From the NCBI GenBank assembly GCA_025363455.1, contig JANYDW010000048.1, positions 56,962 to 120,961 of the forward strand: DNA of 64,000 bases, in the 5' to 3' direction. The position numbers and the translations under genes were made by a program. The notes beneath the pieces were generated by a model, which was given only the letters and a program-made list of their open reading frames with translations, had not been told where the DNA came from and searched no databases. The stretch is from Oleiharenicola sp. GTDB lineage: Bacteria > Verrucomicrobiota > Verrucomicrobiia > Opitutales > Opitutaceae. Shown here in pieces: positions 50,057-59,570 of this stretch (position 1 is the first letter of the stretch; every line of letters begins with the position of its first letter).

Positions 50057-50361
50057 GATTTTTATAATGCAATAGATGTGCCTAAAAAGTGAGTTGAATT
50101 ATAAGTGATTGATTATAATAATATACTGAATTATTTAAAACCGATCCCGTTCTTGTATTCCCTTAGAATGTAATGATAAATGACCATTCCTCGTTTTTCA
50201 TGACCGCCCTCAACGCACATCTGATGTGTCACGAGTAGTTTGTGAGATTCGCTTGTAGTGTAAGCAATGCCGACATCCATGATTTCAGTCCGGACTATTT
50301 TTCTAACTACTTCTGGCTTAAATTAATACGCGGCTGAATGTTCAGCGCTATCTTGGTTATT

Positions 50362-52185
50362 TCACATCCGGCAGATGAGTAGCTCGCGCTCGAACATCAG
50401 CTCTTTGGGCAGGGAGGCGTGCACGTCGAGGAAGAGTTCCTCGTGGCCGAGAACCTCGGCGCGCCAGGCGGCCTTGTCGAAAGCCTGCAATTCCTCGAAC
50501 CTGGCCTCTGGAAAATCCATCCCGGCCCAGTCGAGGTCCTTGTAGCGCGGCACCCAACCGATGGGCGTCTCCTTCGCCCGGCCGCCGCCCCGCACACGGT
50601 CCACGACCCATTTCAGGACGCGCATGTTCTCGGAAAAGCCCGGCCAGAGAAACTTCCCGCCGGCGTCCTTGCGGAACCAGTTCACATGGAAAATGCGGGG
50701 TGTCTCACTGAGCTTGCGCTGCATGCTGATCCAATGGCGGAAGTAGTCACCCATGTTGTAGCCGCAGAACGGCAGCATAGCCATCGGGTCGCGCCGCACC
50801 TTGCCGATGGTGCCGGCAGCAGCAGCGGTCATCTCCGAGCCCATGGTAGCGCCGACGTATACGCCACTGCTCCAGTTGAAGGCCTGGTAAACGAGAGGCA
50901 TGGTGGTGGCGCGGCGGCCGCCAAAGATGATCGCGCTGATCGGCACCCCATCCGGTTTCTCCCAATCGGGGTCGATGGTCGGGCATTGTTTCGCCGGCGC
51001 GGTGAAGCGGGAGTTGGGGTGGGCGGCCTTGGTGCCCTTCTCTTTCGCCAGTGCGGGCGTCCAATCATTGCCCTGCCAGTCGATGACGTGCGCAGGCGGC
51101 GCGTCGGTCATGCCCTCCCACCACACGCCGCCGTCGTCGGTCAGCGCGACGTTGGTAAAGATTGTGTTCTTCGCGAGTGAGGCCATCGCGTTGGGGTTGG
51201 TCTGGTTGCTCGTGCCGGGCGCGACCCCAAAGAAGCCGGCCTCGGGATTGATGGCCCGCAGGCGGCCGTTCGCGTCGGGCTTGATCCACGCGATGTCATC
51301 GCCCACCGTCCACACCTTCCAGCCCTGCTTTTGGAAATGCGCGGGCGGGATAAGCATGGCGAAATTCGTTTTGCCGCACGCGCTGGGAAAGGCTGCCGCG
51401 ACGTAAGTTTTCTTCCCCTGCGGGTTCTCGACGCCGAGGATGAGCATGTGCTCGGCCATCCAGCCTTCGTCGCGCGCCATCGCGCTGGCAATGCGGAGCG
51501 CGAAGCACTTCTTGCCTAGCAGCGCGTTGCCGCCGTAGCCCGAGCCATAGCTCCAGATCTCCCGCGACTCGGGGAAATGCACGATATATTTTTCCTTGTT
51601 GCACGGCCACGCCACATCCTTCCGGCCCTTCGCCAGCGGTGCGCCGACCGAGTGCACGCAGGGGACGACCCGCTTGAAGTTGCGGTCGATCAGCTCGAAC
51701 ACCTTTTTGCCGATGCGGGCCATGATGCGCATGTTGACGACCACGTAGGGCGAGTCGGTCAGCTGAACGCCGATCTGGGACATGGGTGACCCGATCGGGC
51801 CCATGCTGAACGGCAGCACGTACATCGTGCGGCCCTGCATGCACCCGTTGAACAGGCCCTTGAGCGTCTTCCGCATCTCGAAGGGATCGACCCAGTTGTT
51901 GGTCGGGCCGGCCGATTCCTTGGCGAGCGAGCAGATATACGTGCGGTCTTCCACCCGGGCCACGTCACCCGGATCGGAGCGCGCGAGGAAGCAGCCCGGC
52001 CATTTCTTCTGGTTCAACTTGATGAAAGTGCCGTCGTCGACCAGCTGCGCGCATAGCGCGTCATATTCGTTCTGCGAACCGTCGACCCAGTGAATGGCGT
52101 CCGGTTGGCAAAGCGTCGCCATTTTCTTCACCCAGCGGACCAGATGCAGGTTACGACTCAGGGGCTTGCTCGCGGTGGTTTTCAT
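50362..52185 (-). CDS. pckG: phosphoenolpyruvate carboxykinase (GTP)
   Basis: [17 protein letters not shown]-type P-loop ([15 protein letters not shown]), [54 protein letters not shown]. Confidence 0.95.
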   Translation of the reverse strand: MKTTASKPLSRNLHLVRWVKKMATLCQPDAIHWVDGSQNEYDALCAQLVDDGTFIKLNQKKWPGCFLARSDPGDVARVEDRTYICSLAKESAGPTNNWVDPFEMRKTLKGLFNGCMQGRTMYVLPFSMGPIGSPMSQIGVQLTDSPYVVVNMRIMARIGKKVFELIDRNFKRVVPCVHSVGAPLAKGRKDVAWPCNKEKYIVHFPESREIWSYGSGYGGNALLGKKCFALRIASAMARDEGWMAEHMLILGVENPQGKKTYVAAAFPSACGKTNFAMLIPPAHFQKQGWKVWTVGDDIAWIKPDANGRLRAINPEAGFFGVAPGTSNQTNPNAMASLAKNTIFTNVALTDDGGVWWEGMTDAPPAHVIDWQGNDWTPALAKEKGTKAAHPNSRFTAPAKQCPTIDPDWEKPDGVPISAIIFGGRRATTMPLVYQAFNWSSGVYVGATMGSEMTAAAAGTIGKVRRDPMAMLPFCGYNMGDYFRHWISMQRKLSETPRIFHVNWFRKDAGGKFLWPGFSENMRVLKWVVDRVRGGGRAKETPIGWVPRYKDLDWAGMDFPEARFEELQAFDKAAWRAEVLGHEELFLDVHASLPKELMFERELLICRM

Positions 52186-52316
52186 GACTCCCCTAAACTA
52201 CCGCCCGCCCGCGGTGAGTAAACGGGAAAGGCTGGGCTTCGTTCGCGAATTAATTGGAGCGCATGGACCCATAAGTTGCGGCTCGCCGGGTGCATTCTCC
52301 CGGCTACACTGGCACT

Positions 52317-52487
52317 ATGAACAAGCTGTGCATCTTCGCCGGCACGATGATTTTCGGGGTCCTTGGCAGTGTGCTCGCCGGAGCCTTCGGCATGGATACG
52401 TTCTCGCTGGGCTCTTTCCTGCTCAGTGGCGTCGGCAGCGTCGTCGGAGTCTATGTGGGTTGGAAGGTCGCGCAAAAATTGAGCTGA
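52317..52487 (+). CDS. small Gly-rich membrane protein
   Basis: MNKLCIFAGTMIFGVLGSVLAGAFGMDTFSLGSFLLSGVGSVVGVYVGWKVAQKLS. Confidence 0.6.
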   Translation: MNKLCIFAGTMIFGVLGSVLAGAFGMDTFSLGSFLLSGVGSVVGVYVGWKVAQKLS

Positions 52488-52502
52488 GGTCACTCTGTCC
52501 GG

Positions 52503-52574
52503 AGTGTAGAAGGGGCTTTATGCCCCGACCTTGGACACACGAAGCCGGTCGGGGCGTAAAGCCCCTCCTACACT
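52503..52574. repeat. family C palindrome AGTGTAGAAGGGGCTTTATGCCCCGACC...GGTCGGGGCGTAAAGCCCCTCCTACACT
   Basis: Read directly; 28-bp near-perfect arms. Confidence 0.9.
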
Positions 52575-52595
52575 CGCGCTAGTGCGAGATTTCCC

Positions 52596-52652
52596 GAGGA
52601 TCCTTCGCCCGCGTTGCGGGTTCAGGATGATTCCGCGGCCGCGGGATCATTT
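52596..52652. repeat. family D palindromic repeat, partial/compact copy
   Basis: gaggatccttcgcccgcgttgcgggttcaggatgattccgcggccgcgggatcat. Confidence 0.7.
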
Positions 52653-53549
52653 CACCGGCTCGATGTGTACGCTCACATCGCTGATGACGTGGGCGGCCGA
52701 GGCAATCAGCGCGTCCTTGACCGCGTGGGCGATGTCGTGCCCTTCGCGCACCGTGAGACTGCCCTCGACCCGCACATGGATGTCCACGAGGTGGCTCAGC
52801 CCGCTTTTCCGGACCCGTACCTTGTCGAGAGCCTGCACCCCCGGCACTTGAAGGGCGAGCGCCCGGACTTCGTTCTCGAATTTTGCCGGGGCGGCCGTGT
52901 CCATCACGTCGCCCAGCGCCTTCGTGATCATGCCGATGCCGTTGAAGGAGATTATCACGCACGCAAACAGCGCCGCCCAGTCATCAGCCGTCTCCCAGCC
53001 CGGTCCGCCGACCAAGGCGATCGAGATGCCAACGAAGGCCGCCGCCGAGGTCATGGCGTCCGACCAGTGGTGCAAGGCCTCGACCCCGAGCGCGGTGCTG
53101 CCCACCTCCTCGCCCGCCGCGCCCACGCGGCGCGAGAACAGCGCCTTGGTCACGATCACGCCGGCCAGCAGCACGAGTGTCCACCAAGCCGGACCTTGGT
53201 GCGGCGTGATGATTTCATGAATCGCGTGCCAGCCGATCCAGCCAGCCATGACAAAAATAATCACCGCCACGGCCAGGGCGGCCAGCGGCTCGGCCTTGCC
53301 ATGGCCATAGGGATGGTCGGCATCGGGCGGCTGCGCCGCGACCTTGAAGCCGGCCCACACCAGCAATGAAGACAGAATGTCGAGCAGTGACTCCGCCCCG
53401 TCGGCGATCAAGGCATAGGTGTGGCCGAAAATCCCCCCGGCGAACTTGAGCACCGCCAGCACGGCGTTCAGCGCCATGCCCCGGAGCACGATGCGGGCGC
53501 TTTCGCGGGCCCGTTGAGCGGTGCGAGCATGGGCGTCGGGGCTGGTCAT
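52647..53549 (-). CDS. cation diffusion facilitator family transporter
   Basis: KFAGGIFGHTYALIADGAESLLDILSSLLVWAGFKVAAQPPDADHPYGHGKAEPLAAL; ATG 53549 preferred over the longer ORF. Confidence 0.92.
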   Translation of the reverse strand: MTSPDAHARTAQRARESARIVLRGMALNAVLAVLKFAGGIFGHTYALIADGAESLLDILSSLLVWAGFKVAAQPPDADHPYGHGKAEPLAALAVAVIIFVMAGWIGWHAIHEIITPHQGPAWWTLVLLAGVIVTKALFSRRVGAAGEEVGSTALGVEALHHWSDAMTSAAAFVGISIALVGGPGWETADDWAALFACVIISFNGIGMITKALGDVMDTAAPAKFENEVRALALQVPGVQALDKVRVRKSGLSHLVDIHVRVEGSLTVREGHDIAHAVKDALIASAAHVISDVSVHIEPVK

Positions 53550-53640
53550 GACGCGAGGTTGGGCCGCCCGGGAGACCAGCTCAAGGCGGCATTGACCGTG
53601 GCCGGCGGCGGGCCTAGGGTCCCGGCACCGCCACTCACCG

Positions 53641-54096
53641 ATGTCCGATACCGCCGCACCTGTCGCCGCCGAGCCCGTGAAGCAGTTCTCCGTCTTCATC
53701 GAAAACCGCGTAGGCCGCCTCCACGACCTCGTGGCCCTGCTGGGCAAACATAACATCCACATCATGGCGATCACGACGATCGACCAGACCGACACCGCCC
53801 TCGACCGGATGATCGTCGACGACCCCGACCGCGCCCGCGAGCTGATGGCCGCGAACAATTTCTTCTTCACCGAGTGCGACGTGATTGCCGTCGAGTTCAA
53901 CGACGAGTCCAAGCTGCAAGCGGTGCTGTCCGCCCTGCTCACCGTCGAGATCAACGTCCACTACGCCTACGCGTTCCTCGTGCGCCCAAAGGGTCGCTCC
54001 GCCCTCGCCCTCAGTGTCGAGGACAACGATCTCGCCGCCAGCGCTCTCAACACCCGCGGTTTCAAGGTTCTCTCGCAACGCGACATCTCGCGCTGA
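53641..54096 (+). CDS. ACT domain-containing protein
   Basis: VKQFSVFIENRVGRLHDLVALLGKHNIHIMAITTIDQTDTALDRMIVDD. Confidence 0.8.
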   Translation: MSDTAAPVAAEPVKQFSVFIENRVGRLHDLVALLGKHNIHIMAITTIDQTDTALDRMIVDDPDRARELMAANNFFFTECDVIAVEFNDESKLQAVLSALLTVEINVHYAYAFLVRPKGRSALALSVEDNDLAASALNTRGFKVLSQRDISR

Positions 54097-54139
54097 GGCC
54101 GCGCAGTGCGGCCGGCCGGTCCACGTTTTTCCCTCCCCC

Positions 54140-55117
54140 ATGGCCTCCTTGTGCAAACTTTCCGTGATCGTCCCCTCCTACAACGAGGAGGCCTCGCTCC
54201 CCGAGTTGCACCGGCGCGTCACCGCGGCCTGCGAACGGGCCGTGGGTGGGGACTACGAACTGCTCCTGGTCAATGACGGCTCCACGGACGGCACCTGGGC
54301 CGGCCTGACCGCCCTGGCCGCCCGCGATGCCCGGCTGCGTTGTATCGACCTGACCCGAAACTATGGTCACCAAAGCGCTGTGACGGCCGGCCTCGCCCTC
54401 TCGCGCGGCGAGCGCGTGCTGCTGTTGGACGCCGACCTGCAGGATCCCCCGGAATTGCTGGGCGCTATGATGGAGAAAATGGACGCGGGCTTTGACGTGG
54501 TCTACGCGCAGCGGCGCAGCCGCGAGGGCGAGGGCTTTTTCAAGAAGGCCACCGCGGCCCTCTTCTACCGCCTCCTGCGGCGCCTGTCCGACGTGGACAT
54601 TCCGCAGGACACAGGCGATTTCCGCCTCATGCGCCGGACCGTGGTGGTGGCGCTCAACGCCCTGCCCGAACAGCACCGGTTTGTCCGCGGCATGGTCGCC
54701 TGGGTCGGTTTCCGGCAGACCGCGGTGCTCTACGACCGGGAAAAACGCCGCAGCGGGCAAAGCCACTACCCCTTTTGGAAAATGGCGTCCCTCGCCGTCG
54801 ATGCCATCACCAGCTTCTCCATCGTGCCGCTCCGCCTGATTGTGACGTTGGCCGGCCTGACGTTCCTGCTCTCCCTGCTGCTCATGGTTTACGCCTTCGT
54901 GAGCTGGGCCTTTTTCCAGGCCGTGGCGGGCTGGACGAGCCTGATCTCCGTCGTACTTTTCCTCGGCAGCGTGCAATTGCTCTCCTTGGGCATCATCGGT
55001 GAATACGTGGGCCGCACCTTTATCGAAAGCAAGCGCCGGCCCACCTACCTGATCCGCGAGGTCCTCCAGGCGGAGCCAGACATACCCGGCACCCGCCCCG
55101 CCGAAATCCGGGAATGA
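54140..55117 (+). CDS. glycosyltransferase family 2 (DPM1/GtrB-like)
   Basis: KLSVIVPSYNEEASLPELHRRV, LLLVNDGSTDGTW, LLLDADLQDPPELL, two C-terminal TM segments; ATG 54140. Confidence 0.92.
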   Translation: MASLCKLSVIVPSYNEEASLPELHRRVTAACERAVGGDYELLLVNDGSTDGTWAGLTALAARDARLRCIDLTRNYGHQSAVTAGLALSRGERVLLLDADLQDPPELLGAMMEKMDAGFDVVYAQRRSREGEGFFKKATAALFYRLLRRLSDVDIPQDTGDFRLMRRTVVVALNALPEQHRFVRGMVAWVGFRQTAVLYDREKRRSGQSHYPFWKMASLAVDAITSFSIVPLRLIVTLAGLTFLLSLLLMVYAFVSWAFFQAVAGWTSLISVVLFLGSVQLLSLGIIGEYVGRTFIESKRRPTYLIREVLQAEPDIPGTRPAEIRE

Positions 55118-55869
55118 ATCCTGCCCCGCCAGCCCCGTTCCGTTATAGTCCCGGGTTCTACGACTACATTGAACAGGGCGCCCGCCGCGCCGCGGACCGT
55201 CTGCTGCCAATTATTAACTCCTCCCTCGCGCCGGCCGGCGTGCTCGATGTTGGTTGCGGCCGCGGTATCTGGCTGGACGCCTGGATCCGACTCGGGGTGC
55301 CGGACGTTCTCGGACTGGACGGAGCGTATGTCGACCCGGCCCGCCTGGCCATTCCGGCCGCCTCATTCCGCAGCCTGGACGTCTCCGAACCCTTCGAGCT
55401 CCGCCGCCGCTGGAGCCTCGCCCAATGCCTCGAGGTGGGCGAACACATCCCGCCGGCCCGGAGCGCAATGCTGGTGCAAAACCTCACCCACCATGCCGAT
55501 CACATCCTGTTCTCCGCCGCGGAACCGGGCCAGGGCGGGCATAACCATATCAACGAGCAGCCGCTGGAATTCTGGCGGCAGCTTTTCCGCCAGCACGGCT
55601 ACGACGCCTACGATGTCGTCCGGCCCGTGCTGCATGACGACCGCATGGTCGAGCCCTGGTACCGCTACAACACGCTGTTGTACGTCCGCGATTCCGCGGC
55701 CGCCGCCCTGCCCGATGCCGCCACCCGCACGCGGCTGGATCCCAACCGCCCCATTCCTCGGTTCGCACCCTGGAGCTGGCAAATCCGCCGCCTGTTGCTC
55801 CGGCCCCTGCCAGTCGGCTTGGTGACGGCCCTCGGCCGGTTGAAAAACCGCCTCAACGGCAGTTCCTGA
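55114..55869 (+). CDS. class I SAM-dependent methyltransferase-like protein
   Basis: PAGVLDVGCGRGIWLDAWIRLGVPDVLGLDG; overlaps the glycosyltransferase by 4 nt. Confidence 0.8.
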   Translation: MNPAPPAPFRYSPGFYDYIEQGARRAADRLLPIINSSLAPAGVLDVGCGRGIWLDAWIRLGVPDVLGLDGAYVDPARLAIPAASFRSLDVSEPFELRRRWSLAQCLEVGEHIPPARSAMLVQNLTHHADHILFSAAEPGQGGHNHINEQPLEFWRQLFRQHGYDAYDVVRPVLHDDRMVEPWYRYNTLLYVRDSAAAALPDAATRTRLDPNRPIPRFAPWSWQIRRLLLRPLPVGLVTALGRLKNRLNGSS

Positions 55870-55899
55870 GAACACCTCCTCAACGTGTCCTTGTCTCGT

Positions 55900-55978
55900 T
55901 GTAGGAGCCTGCTTGCAGGCGATTCGGAACGTTGCCGGCAATTGAGCGTGGAGCATCGCCTGCAAGCAGGCTCCTACA
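55900..55978. repeat. family A palindrome (second copy)
   Basis: TGTAGGAGCCTGCTTGCAGGCGAT...ATCGCCTGCAAGCAGGCTCCTACA, 24-bp arms. Confidence 0.92.
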
Positions 55979-56002
55979 AAAGGCGAACGGTGGCCACGGT
56001 CT

Positions 56003-56479
56003 CTACCCCTTCGTCTCCACGCGCTTCTCGCCCTTGAGCAGGTAGAGACCCGTGAGGTAGCCCCCCTCGTAGAGTTGGCCGACCGACAGTGTGCCCTCGA
56101 ACGTGATTGGCACATCCATCAACGGCGGCACACCCTTGCCGACCATCCGGACCACGACCCATTCGTTGACCTTTGGCATGACGCCGTAGCAACACATCAT
56201 GGGGTCCTTCACCAAAAGAAATTCTGTCACAAGTCCGGCCGCCATCTTCACCGGCAGCATGAAGCCCGTCACCAACACCTTCTTGTCATTGTACTCGCGG
56301 ACCTTCGCCGGGATCTGCGCCTCTGCGGCGGCGGCTTTTGCGGGGTCCTCCGGCGCCACAAATTCATAGGAAGCCAGCTTGTCGAAGCCCAGCGTCACGG
56401 CTTCGGCCTCGGCCCCACGCGCTCTGGCGGCCAGCCCGAGGGCGGACAACAGGAGACTGAGGCAGAATTTGGTTTTCAT
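56003..56479 (-). CDS. secreted DUF3299-like protein
   Basis: Signal peptide; KKVLVTGFMLPVKMAAGLVTEFLLVKDPMMCCYGVMPKVNEWVVVRM. Confidence 0.75.
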   Translation of the reverse strand: MKTKFCLSLLLSALGLAARARGAEAEAVTLGFDKLASYEFVAPEDPAKAAAAEAQIPAKVREYNDKKVLVTGFMLPVKMAAGLVTEFLLVKDPMMCCYGVMPKVNEWVVVRMVGKGVPPLMDVPITFEGTLSVGQLYEGGYLTGLYLLKGEKRVETKG

Positions 56480-56525
56480 CGGTCAGACAAGGTAACGGCC
56501 TGGGGCCGGTGGTCAAATCGGGGAT

Positions 56526-57224
56526 TTAGAGGTGCCCGTGGAGATGCTCGACAACGACGAACGCCAGGCCGCACAGGATCAGCAAGGTGCCGAGCACGGG
56601 GGCCTCGCATTTTTCCAACCACTTGAAACGCACCCGCTCCACTCCGAGCAGGGTAAGCCACGTGAACAGCAGCATCGCCGACCAAGTACCGAGCGCGAGG
56701 ATCACGCTCAGGAGTGTCACCCCGCTCCAGCCGAATTGCACGCCGGACAAATACACCGGCAGCAGACCTTCGCAGGGGGAAAAAGTCAGCATGGTGAACA
56801 AACCCCCCACCGCCGCCCAATCGCTTGTTCGCTCTACCGGGACCGGCGGGATCGGATGCCCGTGATCGTGATGATGGCAGTGTCCTTCAATTAGTTCGCC
56901 ATGGCCATGGGTCCAGCCGCGCCAGTGGCGGAACAGGATCAGCAGGCCCATCGCGATCAGCGCTCCGCCTGCGACATACGGAAAAATACCCGTCCAACGC
57001 GCGTCGATCTGCAGGCCGAACCATGCCAGCCCGAGCCCGAGTGCCGTCATCATCAGCAGGTGACCGCCCGAACACAGCGTCACCATCGCCAGTGTCCGGC
57101 CGCGCGACCAGCCCTGCGCCCGCGCCACCACGACGAACGGCAGCCAGTGCGTCGGAATCGCCGCGTGGATAAACGCGACGGCCAGGCCGGTGGCCCCGAG
57201 GGTGAGAAAGACGGTGAAATCCAT
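56526..57224 (-). CDS. HupE/RcnA-like membrane transporter with His-rich loop
   Basis: Six or so TM segments; cytosolic/periplasmic loop WTHGHGELIEGHCHHHDHGHPIPP; TFSPCEGLLPVYL. Confidence 0.65.
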   Translation of the reverse strand: MDFTVFLTLGATGLAVAFIHAAIPTHWLPFVVVARAQGWSRGRTLAMVTLCSGGHLLMMTALGLGLAWFGLQIDARWTGIFPYVAGGALIAMGLLILFRHWRGWTHGHGELIEGHCHHHDHGHPIPPVPVERTSDWAAVGGLFTMLTFSPCEGLLPVYLSGVQFGWSGVTLLSVILALGTWSAMLLFTWLTLLGVERVRFKWLEKCEAPVLGTLLILCGLAFVVVEHLHGHL

Positions 57225-57295
57225 GTGGCGAGCGGCTATAAGCGCCCCACCCTACCAAAGTCGTCAAGCCCCATGCTCGCGCCGCCGCCGCTTTG

Positions 57296-57946
57296 TCAGC
57301 CCAGGCAGCGGGGTTTGAGGAGCTTGATCCGCCCGCGGTGCGTCTGGATCAATCCCGCCCGGACGAGTTCCCGCAGCTTGCGCGACACAACTTCCCGGGC
57401 CGTGCCCAGCGCGAACGCCATCTGCTGGTGCGTGGTCTCGACTTCACCGCGTTCATCGGCGCAGCGCAGGAGGTGTCCCTTTACGCGCTCCCCGACCGAC
57501 TGCAGGCTCAATTCCTCCAGCGCCGTCATCAGGGTGGAGATGCGCCCCGACAGCACGCTTAGGGTAAATTCCCTGACCACCCGCTCGTTCTCATAGAGAT
57601 CGTGGAATACCGGCGAGGGAATGAGGAGTATTTTCACGGTCTTCGTCTCCACCGCGACCCACGCCTGGTGCAATTTTTCCGTGAGCAGGGCGTTCATCGC
57701 CAGCGGACAGGATTCGCCGGGCTCAATGACATAGAGCGACGCCTCGTCCCCGGCGGGTGAAATCGTGTAAACCCGCAACCGGCCGGACAGGACCAGATAG
57801 AGGCCCCGGATGCGGTCCCCCTTCCGCAGCAAACAATCACCCCGGGCCGCCATCCGGATCTTCGCACTGGCGTCGACCAAGCGGCGCGACTCGGCGGACA
57901 GCCGGCTGAGGAACGGGTAAGTGGCGAGCATCTGGTTCGTAATCAT
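57296..57946 (-). CDS. Crp/Fnr family transcriptional regulator
   Basis: cNMP-binding-like beta roll (LLRKGDRIRGLYLVLSGRLRVYTISPAGDEASLYVIEPGESCPL) and C-terminal HTH (TTHQQMAFALGTAREVVSRKLRELVRAGLI). Confidence 0.9.
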   Translation of the reverse strand: MITNQMLATYPFLSRLSAESRRLVDASAKIRMAARGDCLLRKGDRIRGLYLVLSGRLRVYTISPAGDEASLYVIEPGESCPLAMNALLTEKLHQAWVAVETKTVKILLIPSPVFHDLYENERVVREFTLSVLSGRISTLMTALEELSLQSVGERVKGHLLRCADERGEVETTHQQMAFALGTAREVVSRKLRELVRAGLIQTHRGRIKLLKPRCLG

Positions 57947-58068
57947 GCCGTGCAGTCATCCAGCCGGATTCTTGGGCCGAGGCAAACCCATCGCAAAATA
58001 TCCGCGCGGTTCCGTGACCGAAATCACCGAGCGTTCCGTCCGTCCCGGCTATGCTGCGGCCCGCGCTT

Positions 58069-58794
58069 ATGGAAATCCTCCCCGGCATCCATCATTTCAA
58101 CACCGACCCCTTCAACTGGTACGTGCTCAAGGAAGGCGGCCGCCTCACCGTCGTGGACGCGGGCTTTCCGGGTCACTATCCGGTCTGCTGTGCCGGCCTT
58201 CGTTCCCTCGGACACGACGTCAAGGATGTCGAGGCCATCATCGTCACCCATGCCCATGCGGACCACCTGGGCTTCGCGCGCCGGCTGCACGTTGAGACCA
58301 ACGCACCGGTCTTCGTGCACGAGGCTGACGTCGCAGCCGCGGGCCGACCGCTCCAGTTGCCGTGGTGGGGCCTGCTGTCCCATGCGTGGCGGCCGTTCAT
58401 GGCTTCAACCCTGACGCGAGCCACGGTCAACGGCGTGTTTTGGGCGCCCGGGGTCACCGGCGTTCGGGCCGTCAAGGATGGCGACACGCTCGATGTGCCC
58501 GGCCGGCCCCGCGTCATTCACGCTCCGGGCCACACCCCGGGACAGATCGCCCTCCACCTGCCGCAGCAACAGGTGTTGCTCAGCAGCGACGTGCTCATCA
58601 CGCAACACCTCCTGACCGGAGCCCACGGCGCGCCCCAGGTCGCCCACCGGGGGCTCAACCACGACGATGGCCAGGCCCGCCGCAGCCTGGATTGCTTGCA
58701 TGAGATCGGTCTCGTGACCCTCCTGCCCGGCCACGGGAGACCATGGCGGGGACTCATGGCGGATGCCCTGAAGCTCGCCCGCGAAACCGCCTGA
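58069..58794 (+). CDS. MBL-fold metallo-hydrolase
   Basis: VTHAHADHLGFARRLH, HAPGHTPGQIALHLPQQQVLLSSDVL; ATG 58069 or 58051. Confidence 0.88.
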   Translation: MEILPGIHHFNTDPFNWYVLKEGGRLTVVDAGFPGHYPVCCAGLRSLGHDVKDVEAIIVTHAHADHLGFARRLHVETNAPVFVHEADVAAAGRPLQLPWWGLLSHAWRPFMASTLTRATVNGVFWAPGVTGVRAVKDGDTLDVPGRPRVIHAPGHTPGQIALHLPQQQVLLSSDVLITQHLLTGAHGAPQVAHRGLNHDDGQARRSLDCLHEIGLVTLLPGHGRPWRGLMADALKLARETA

Positions 58795-58811
58795 GCGCTT
58801 TCCCACGATAC

Positions 58812-59489
58812 TTACCGCAGAAACGCGAAGGCCTCGCGGAAGACCGCCTTCCCGCCGGTCTCCAGGTTGTGGCCGTGGCCGACAATGACGCGGTCGAAGT
58901 CCCAGCGCAGGATGCGGTCGAGTGAGGCGCGCACCGCCGCCTTGTCCCGCATGTTGAACTTGCAGAATTGGGTCGGGCCGAAGCGGCCCCAGCAGCCGTT
59001 GAATCGCATGAGCAACCCGAACCACCAGGGGCCGTCGGGGCCGAGGTTGAAGGCGAGGTCGGCGATCAGCAGGCTGCCCGAGGCCGCGTGATAGAACACC
59101 ACCTCGTTCAGGTTCGGCATGCCCTTGACGAGGTGTTGTTCCAGCGCTCCCACCCAGTCCGGATGGGGAGCGTCGGAGAGTTCAGCCCCGAAGCGGATGT
59201 CCGGCCGCTGCTTCGCCAGCCCCGGCGCCGCATGAAACATCGCCGCCGGATGCTCCCGTTGAAACTCCACCAGGCACTCGTCGTGGTAGCAATTGGGCCC
59301 GACCACATGGCGAATCTCGCCAAGCGCGGCGAGTTCGCTCCGCAAGGCCGGCGTCACGGGAATCGGCGAATGAACCCACAGGCCCCCACCCGGCAGCCGC
59401 ACCACCACCAGCTGCCGCCCGAGCGGCACCCCCATCGCCCGGTAGGGCACCGGACATATCCAGAGATCAGGATGGAGCTGCTGCAACAT
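58812..59489 (-). CDS. DUF4336-like protein
   Basis: GLWVHSPIPVTPALRSELAALGEIRHVVGPNCYHDECLVEFQREHP, LLIADLAFNLG, VIVGHGHNLETGG; ATG 59489. Confidence 0.7.
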   Translation of the reverse strand: MLQQLHPDLWICPVPYRAMGVPLGRQLVVVRLPGGGLWVHSPIPVTPALRSELAALGEIRHVVGPNCYHDECLVEFQREHPAAMFHAAPGLAKQRPDIRFGAELSDAPHPDWVGALEQHLVKGMPNLNEVVFYHAASGSLLIADLAFNLGPDGPWWFGLLMRFNGCWGRFGPTQFCKFNMRDKAAVRASLDRILRWDFDRVIVGHGHNLETGGKAVFREAFAFLR

Positions 59490-59536
59490 GGTTGGAAATA
59501 CTCCTATGCCAAACCGGACTGCAGTGGGTTGGCCCC

Positions 59537-59568
59537 AATCATTAATCATAAATCGTAAATCATTAATT
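59537..59568. repeat. AT-rich short repeat AATCATTAATCATAAATCGTAAATCATTAATT between permease and DUF4336 genes
   Basis: Read directly. Confidence 0.7.
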
Positions 59569-59570
59569 CC

